From contig NC_083339.1 in assembly GCF_019175385.1 (NCBI RefSeq), positions 50,954,282-51,018,281 on the forward strand: 64,000 nucleotides of DNA, given 5' to 3'. Of this stretch, positions 58,404-64,000 are shown piece after piece. This DNA is from Lycium barbarum (lineage: Eukaryota; Streptophyta; Magnoliopsida; Solanales; Solanaceae). The translations under genes were made by a program, and so were the position numbers. The notes beneath the pieces are model-generated. The model saw only the letters and a program-made list of their open reading frames with translations. It was not told the origin of the DNA and did not search any database. Each line of letters begins with the position of its first letter. Position 1 is the first letter of the stretch.

Positions 58404-58855
58404 TGGGAAAGGTACTAGATTGGACCTTAGAACAACTTTCCATCCTCAGACAGATGGCCAGTCTGAGCGGACTATTTAGGTAATAGTGGATATGCTCTGA
58501 GCTTGTGTGATTGACTTCGGTGGCCATTGGGATAAGTTCTTACCATTGGCAGAGTTTGCTTCTAACAATAGTTACCCCTTGAGCATTAACAGGGCCCCGT
58601 TTGAGGCTCTTTATGAGTGGAGATGTAGGTTTCCTATCGGGTGGTTTGATGCTTTCAAGATAAGGCCATGGGGGTACCGCTCTTCTGAGAGAGTAATTAA
58701 ATAAGGTTAAAGTGATTCAGGAAAAGCACTTGGCAGCTGAGAGTAGGCAGAAGGAGTACACGGATTGTAAGGTCCGAGATCTTGGGTTTATGGTTGGAGA
58801 ACAAGTCTTGCTGAAGGCCTCATCCATGAAGGGAGTGACTTAGAAAATTAAACGC
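58404..58855 (+). pseudogene. Integrase fragment of a Ty3/gypsy element
   Basis: Starts at TFHPQTDGQSERTIQ (Glu of the DDE core present), then DFGGHWDKFLPLAEF, APFEALYEWRCRFPIGWFD, and DLGFMVGEQV-like text to KASSMKGVT near 58840. A TGA and a frameshift near 58690 break it. It is joined on the left to LTR G and on the right to other LTR text, so it is a deletion remnant. Confidence 0.8.
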
Positions 58856-60190
58856 CACGGTTGTGTCCGTAGTGATTTTTTATCTATGTGTGCATGTTTT
58901 GTTTGCATCTATAGGGCCTCAAATTGGTGTTGGGATTTTTGGATGAAAAGCTGGTGGAAAAACCCTAGCTATTGGTCAAAATGGACCGTTGTAGCGGATA
59001 AGGGACCGCTGTAGCAGGTCCGTCGTAGCGGGGCTAGGCTCGCCATCGTTAGGAGCCGGGGATTAAATGAGGTCTGCCATAGCGAGAGGTTTACCGTTAT
59101 AGTGAGACCACAACAGCGAGACATTGACCGTTGCAGCAGTTGATGGGAGGTAGAATCTGTTTTTTATATTTATTATTCCGGACCCATTCCCCACACAATT
59201 CCAAAACAGTTTCCAAGAACTCCTGTGGCGAAATTCTAAGGCTAGGGCTAAAGTACTCTTGAAAGGTAAGTTTCAACCCTTCACTTTGTTTATTCCATCA
59301 TAATTTTAGGTTCCATGATTAGTTAAAGGTTCTCTAGTGGTGAATGAAAGGCTAGAACCCTAGAAACTACAAACCATTGAATAATTGATGGGTTATCGAT
59401 TTTATTATTGTTTGATCATCTAGCAGTATAGATTATCACTTTCTAAGATGAGAATTTGATTATTAAATGACGAGAATGATGTATTGAGACTTAGGTTTTC
59501 ATAACAATGGAAACTTTATCATAAAAACTGCTTGTAAAAGGGTTGAATTGATTAGAAAATCCATGAATAGATAGAATATGATTATTGGGATTAATATTAG
59601 TATGAATTAACGCTTAGTGATAGTTCACCCATTTGAAAAATGGTAGAAGTAGTTGGGTTCTCTTCCCAATTGTTGTTTGTTGAGTAGATGACCCATTACT
59701 CACTTAGTGATATGATTGCTAGACTTTGAACGTTCTGAAGCATTGCGAAAGGAGAAAGCTATTACGGAATGATTTCATTGTTCAAGTTCGGTTGGTAGGT
59801 TACGGTCTACTTGAGTCAGACTTTGATTAATTGATTGTATATGCTATGAAATTGATAGAAGAAGCATGATTAGGGCTTTAGACATAAAGAGCGGTTGGAA
59901 ATTCCTTTATTTGATATTGGTTGATTGATTATGTGATTAACTATTATGATATGATAAATAAGGATTTAATGAATACTCTTCTTGTTGACTTGGAGTAATC
60001 CCTTGCTCATGTTTTTGATGAATTGATCCTGGAGTCTTAACATGACTTGTAGCATGGTGGCTTGTGTTCCTTGATATTGATTTATTGATTGTTCACATTC
60101 CTTATTGATTGTTCAATGGAAATACATTGTGATAAGAAAGATAATACAAATATGAAAATACACATTTGACAGAGGGTGAGGATGTGGTGG
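58856..60190 (+). repeat. LTR fragment of the LTR G type
   Basis: Non-coding. Holds a gtagcgg/accgtt motif cluster (58983-59140), a TATA-like tttttatatttatta (about 59160) and a donor-like AAG|GTAAGT with G at 59266. A taggttacggtctact string at 59790 recalls 20470 in LTR G. No LTR end seen. Confidence 0.6.
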
Positions 60191-62337
60191 GCTCGTGATG
60201 AGGTTAGTTGCAAAACTGATTTTACTGGCAACCAACTTGGCTAGTTCCAAGTCTTCTTAAACCTTCAAATCACAATACATGAACTATACCACTGACTATC
60301 TCACCGAGCAAAGTCTGTCGGAACCCAACTGATCACTATAAAGACCTCTTACACAACAGTCCCTCCTCAAATACGTACTAAGATCATTGTATACCATTAT
60401 TCTGTCCAATAACTATTCTCAGAAAGTATCAGCAATCCACTAGAAACCCTAACAAAGCTCGATAAATCTGTAATACCTCAAATCTGAGCCGAAACGATTT
60501 GAATCCTTAGATATCTTCCTGGAAGTATAATCATAGACCTTTAAGCTTAATTCGAACAATGCTGACCCTGAAAGAATGCACAACTATCGAATATCACCAA
60601 TAGTCACTAGAACTAACTCCGAATTTCGAAACCAATCACAATCATACCGCACATAAGAAATCCTATATGTCACCCTCGATTCCACAAGTTGAATCCTATC
60701 CAAGCTGTCAAGTTAGTATTGATGAACTATACCTTATGATTTAAATCTCCATGTTTCTCCACCTTTACCCGATGCGCAAAACCAATACAACTCTGAACTT
60801 TTCGACGCAAAACCTGAAGCCTCATATAATATAATTATATAACATTGAACCTCTCATTGTATCAACTCGATATACCCATAATTTTTTTATTGTGCCCGAT
60901 CTTACAACAACCGCTCTAAATCTCACGCAATTGTTTCCAAGTCCTTAATGCCCAAAATGCTTACCTAAACTGTCCAGTCAATATTACTTGCAATCATACT
61001 GTATTACCACAAGTAAGGTCCCTCCCCGAAAATATAACTCTAGCCTCACATGATAGGAGTTACACAAACCTTCCTCTAAAAGCATGCTAACTCATTCACA
61101 ATAGAATATTACGAACCTTTTCAATAGTGTACCACCAAGCCATTTCTTATAAATCTCAACATGTCGGCTCACAGAAATATGCTTCTCTCTAGTCGCTGAT
61201 CACAAACCTCACGGAATTCTTTCATATCGCATAGTCCATCCCTGTAGATTTCCTTCTGAAGCTTACGCAACAATCACATCTCAACTGGAATGTGCAAGTA
61301 AACAACACCACAATCCATACTGGCCAAAGAAATCCCCAAGATGTACCTTTCTCGACACGTCAATTTCCTAATTCCTAATCACTTCACGATCATTGATACC
61401 GTAATCAATCCTCGAGTCCACTCCATCGAATACCACATAATCATAAATCTTACAAACTAACCAAATTTATCTTAGAGATAGGATCGTACCACACACTCTG
61501 CACATTAGCTTTTCCTTAACGCTTACCACTCTGAACTGAACACTCTTTAAATCCGGCGTATCACACAACAATATTACTAATATCCTCATGCATCTCATTG
61601 AAGAGTCCTTGCTTGAATTGCCATAATCAATTTCCAAAATGTTATCCCAAACTTAACTCAGTTAACCCATCATCGATCTACTAAAACAAGTATCTGTGTT
61701 TGCTAGTCCCCTAATCAAATCCTTAACGTTACTAGTCCTGGAAGAATCACCTCTTACCTTAATTATCGAATCTGAACACCTCTAACCACTCGCTTGCCAA
61801 TCCTTTTTCCCTTTTTATTCTATCGCATGAGCCAAGTGATAACACAATTAGTAGCGGGATCTAGTAAATTTTACACAATGAATACAAGGTTCCCAACCTT
61901 AATCCATCACTGACCTCTATTAGTCTATGAAATAACGGAATATACCAACTCATCCATATACTCTCAAGACCACTCTACGCTGTACAATCGCAACCAAGCT
62001 CTCACATCACTAATTCTCGTTTCCACGATTTTCTTTCTGCCCTTACCCTCGAAGACACGAACCAACCTCATTGGTCACTCTTTTTTTGAACGTCATGTTT
62101 TAATGCCCCCATAATCCAAACACGACTCACGTACCCATGTTACCTCAGCTCAAGTCTTACAAGCCTTAATCTCCTGAACCCGATAGCAAGATGCCTCATT
62201 GTAATCCTTCAGTTCCCATATTTCATTTAAAATCACTCTATCATTATCAACTAACAAACACTCAAATCTACTCGATCCTATAAACCAATCATCCCTCTAC
62301 GCCGAACGAACCACAAACAATATCAATACTTCTCCTT
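60191..62337 (-). other. Non-coding region, probably retroelement interior
   Basis: About 2.1 kb without an open frame of note. C exceeds G on the plus strand, so the minus strand is G- and T-rich like the sense strands of nearby elements, suggesting a minus-strand element interior. No PBS is seen next to the LTR end at 62338. Unrecognised otherwise. Confidence 0.35.
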
Positions 62338-62860
62338 TGTCACGCCTCAATTCAACTAAGTCGCGCAGGCACCTACCTTTTCCAACTTGGTAGGTGAACC
62401 CTCAACCCACCAAATTCATAAAACACAAACAAATAATTAAATAAATGGATGAGATGAAAGCACGTAAGTCTGACGGTAATAATATGGAAAATATGCGGAA
62501 GTAAGGAAAATACACCCCTAGGTCTGGTCTAATCCATACAAGAGCATCTAACTAGAATCTATAAGTTTGGAATATCAATAATACATCAAGTTCGAATATG
62601 TCTCGGAATAGAAAATAAGACATAAATAAAGAAGAATCTTCAGGGCGGCGGATGTCTCGTGCTCACCCTGTAGACTCTAAGAAACTCTCGGAACGATTAA
62701 AAACCACGAGAAATAGAGGTCGATCCCACCTGGAATTTTGCATTCATAAAAGAATGCATAAAGTGCAGGTCAGTACAGAATCACAGTACTAGTAGGTATC
62801 ATAGGCCGACTAAGTTTAGCTAACATAATCCAGATAATAATGTAAGACAAGCATTAGCAT
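62338..62860 (-). repeat. LTR fragment on the minus strand (related to LTR G)
   Basis: Ends in GGCGTGACA (plus tgtcacgcc at 62338). Contains TGCATTC 62739-62745 with GAATGCA 62752-62758 and TCAGTAC 62770-62776 with GTACT from 62786. The text ataggccgactaagtttagctaa near 62802 is the inverse of the LTR G text near 21390. The upstream end is cut near 62860. Confidence 0.7.
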
Positions 62861-63429
62861 GTGTGTATACAGTTGAGATACTTCTATTATTTATTTCATT
62901 GCATCGGAGTCATGGCTATATGGGCAAACAAAACAATTTAGCATGTGTGTACGAATATGTGACAAAGTGAGTAATGATTGTGTTGGTAATGACACGGGTT
63001 GATGTACTTTTATTGACTAATGTTCTATGGTTATATGCTATTGTGCCTATTTGTCTATTCTGTTGATTTTGTGATTTTATGCATGATACTATTCTTAGTT
63101 GACCTATAATATATACGGGTACATAGTGTTTGTACTGAGACTACCTTGCTGCATTCTTCTGAGTGCAGATTGTGATCCAAAGACGTCTATCAGACCACAT
63201 ATTTAGCGTGAGGCAGTTTTCGATAGATTTAAGGGTGATTTCCTATCCATGCCAGGCTGCCTGAAGATCTTTATCATTTTCGATGTCCATTTAATTTCAG
63301 ACATTTATGTTTATTTCAGACAATTGTTCATTCTTGAGAAAGGTATATTTTAGAGTCCTTACGATAACTTTCATATTTTTGTGTTGTAATAGTTAGGACT
63401 TCCACACCTTTGTTTATTTATGGCATGAC
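62861..63429 (+). repeat. LTR fragment on the plus strand
   Basis: Related to LTR G. Holds GGTAC near 63118-63122 with GTACTGA 63132-63138, and TGCATTC 63150-63156 with GAGTGCA 63161-63167. Ends at the insertion of LTR H. Confidence 0.6.
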
Positions 63430-64000
63430 TGTAACGACCCGTTCGGTCGTTATTGCATTTTGACCATTTTTCCCTGATAACCTATCCCTGAACCTTATTA
63501 GTACCATTTTGACCTGCAGGGACAGCTAGCATGGTTCCTTAGGCATTCGAGTGAGGTTTGATGTGAATTTTGAAAAATTTGGCTTTTAAGTGAAATTCGT
63601 TTGACTCATAGTTGACTTTTGGGTAAACGGATCATTATCGAATATCCGTCAATTTTGAGAGGTCCAAGTAGTTGTTTATAACTTGTGTGTATATTCAGTT
63701 CGGTTCCCAATGCAATCCGGTGCTTTTTGGGACTTGGGTTGAAAAGTTAGTTTTGAGATATCAGGGGTTGACTTTGTCAACGAGACCTTCGATGAGAATT
63801 ATGAGGCCACGAGTGCGTTTCGTAGCACATTTTTTGTATATCTGCAAATTTGGTTTGTGTCCGGGAGGTTTCGGGATGGTTCCGAGTGTCGATTCCAAGT
63901 TTGGAAGCCACTAGAAAAATTCTGGTGTCTAGTGACCGCCAAGTTTTTGCGGCCGACTGGCCACCGAAGCGGTCTAGTGGCAGCCAAAGTGGTCGGCCTC
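63430..64000 (+). repeat. LTR H, first part, cut by window end
   Basis: Begins TGTAACGACCC. A perfect 7-bp stem AACGACC 63433-63439 with GGTCGTT 63445-63451 opens it. A motif cluster with ctagtg, cggcc and gcggtc strings at 63915-64000 resembles, in kind, the clusters before the TATA boxes of other LTRs. Confidence 0.65.

Noticed and set aside
60191..62337. A second copy of the element B interior in inverse orientation
   Set aside because: Strand bias is of another kind (G and T on the minus strand), I found no aligned stretch and no 5S-like part.
62338..62860. 5' LTR of a minus-strand element running left
   Set aside because: No primer binding site follows the LTR end at 62338, so the left flank is probably unrelated or broken.

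Overview
This window is a nested block of LTR retrotransposons from a plant nuclear genome. Three things show this: Ty3/gypsy gag-pol fragments with chromodomains, initiator-tRNA-Met type primer binding sites (TGGTATCAGAGC), and a very large Ogre/Tat-type element with an extra RNase H. LTR style and protein wording suggest a eudicot, probably Solanaceae; that is inference from recollection of families, not a search. I see no host protein-coding gene, no tRNA gene and no intact rRNA gene. Every coding region is a retroelement pseudogene or decayed reading frame.

Layout, left to right. 1-6015: the 3' part of a Tekay/Del-type chromovirus (element 1) and its 3' LTR (LTR A), cut by the window start. 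It sits inside an older LTR (LTR F, 6016-8345 and 19461-19728). LTR F is split again by a complete Tekay-type element (element D, 8346-19455, 5-bp target duplication cccgt). Element D has lost protease and most of integrase; integrase is replaced by a 5'-truncated solo LTR (LTR E, about 13765-16335). 19729-21410 and 58005-58403 are two halves of an LTR (LTR G) split by a minus-strand Ogre-type element (21411-57999, target duplication atact/atacc, LTRs of about 5.5 kb).

The Ogre element itself carries two insertions. One is a complete 9.1-kb non-autonomous element (element B, 27603-36745, duplication tcata) whose interior contains a 5S-rRNA-like sequence. The other is a 2.5-kb minus-strand solo LTR (47182-49664, duplication ccctt). 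Without them the Ogre is about 25 kb: 5' LTR, PBS, ORF1, gag, PR, G-patch-like segment, predicted intron, RT-RNase H, archaeal-type RNase H, integrase, 3' UTR, PPT and 3' LTR. 58404-64000 is a mosaic of truncated pieces: an integrase scrap, LTR fragments in both orientations, and the start of another LTR (LTR H) at 63430.

Most notable observations. (1) LTRs of otherwise dissimilar families share a chain of short hairpins whose arms change together between families. (2) LTRs carry a splice-donor-like AAG|GT after the TATA box, and three elements have a splice-acceptor-like sequence directly before the first ORF, implying a long leader intron that removes most of the LTR leader and the PBS. (3) A 5S-rRNA-like sequence with box A and box C preserved lies inside element B. 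(4) The solo LTR carries a tandem CACGTG pair next to its TATA box. All homology statements come from reading the sequence; no database search was made.
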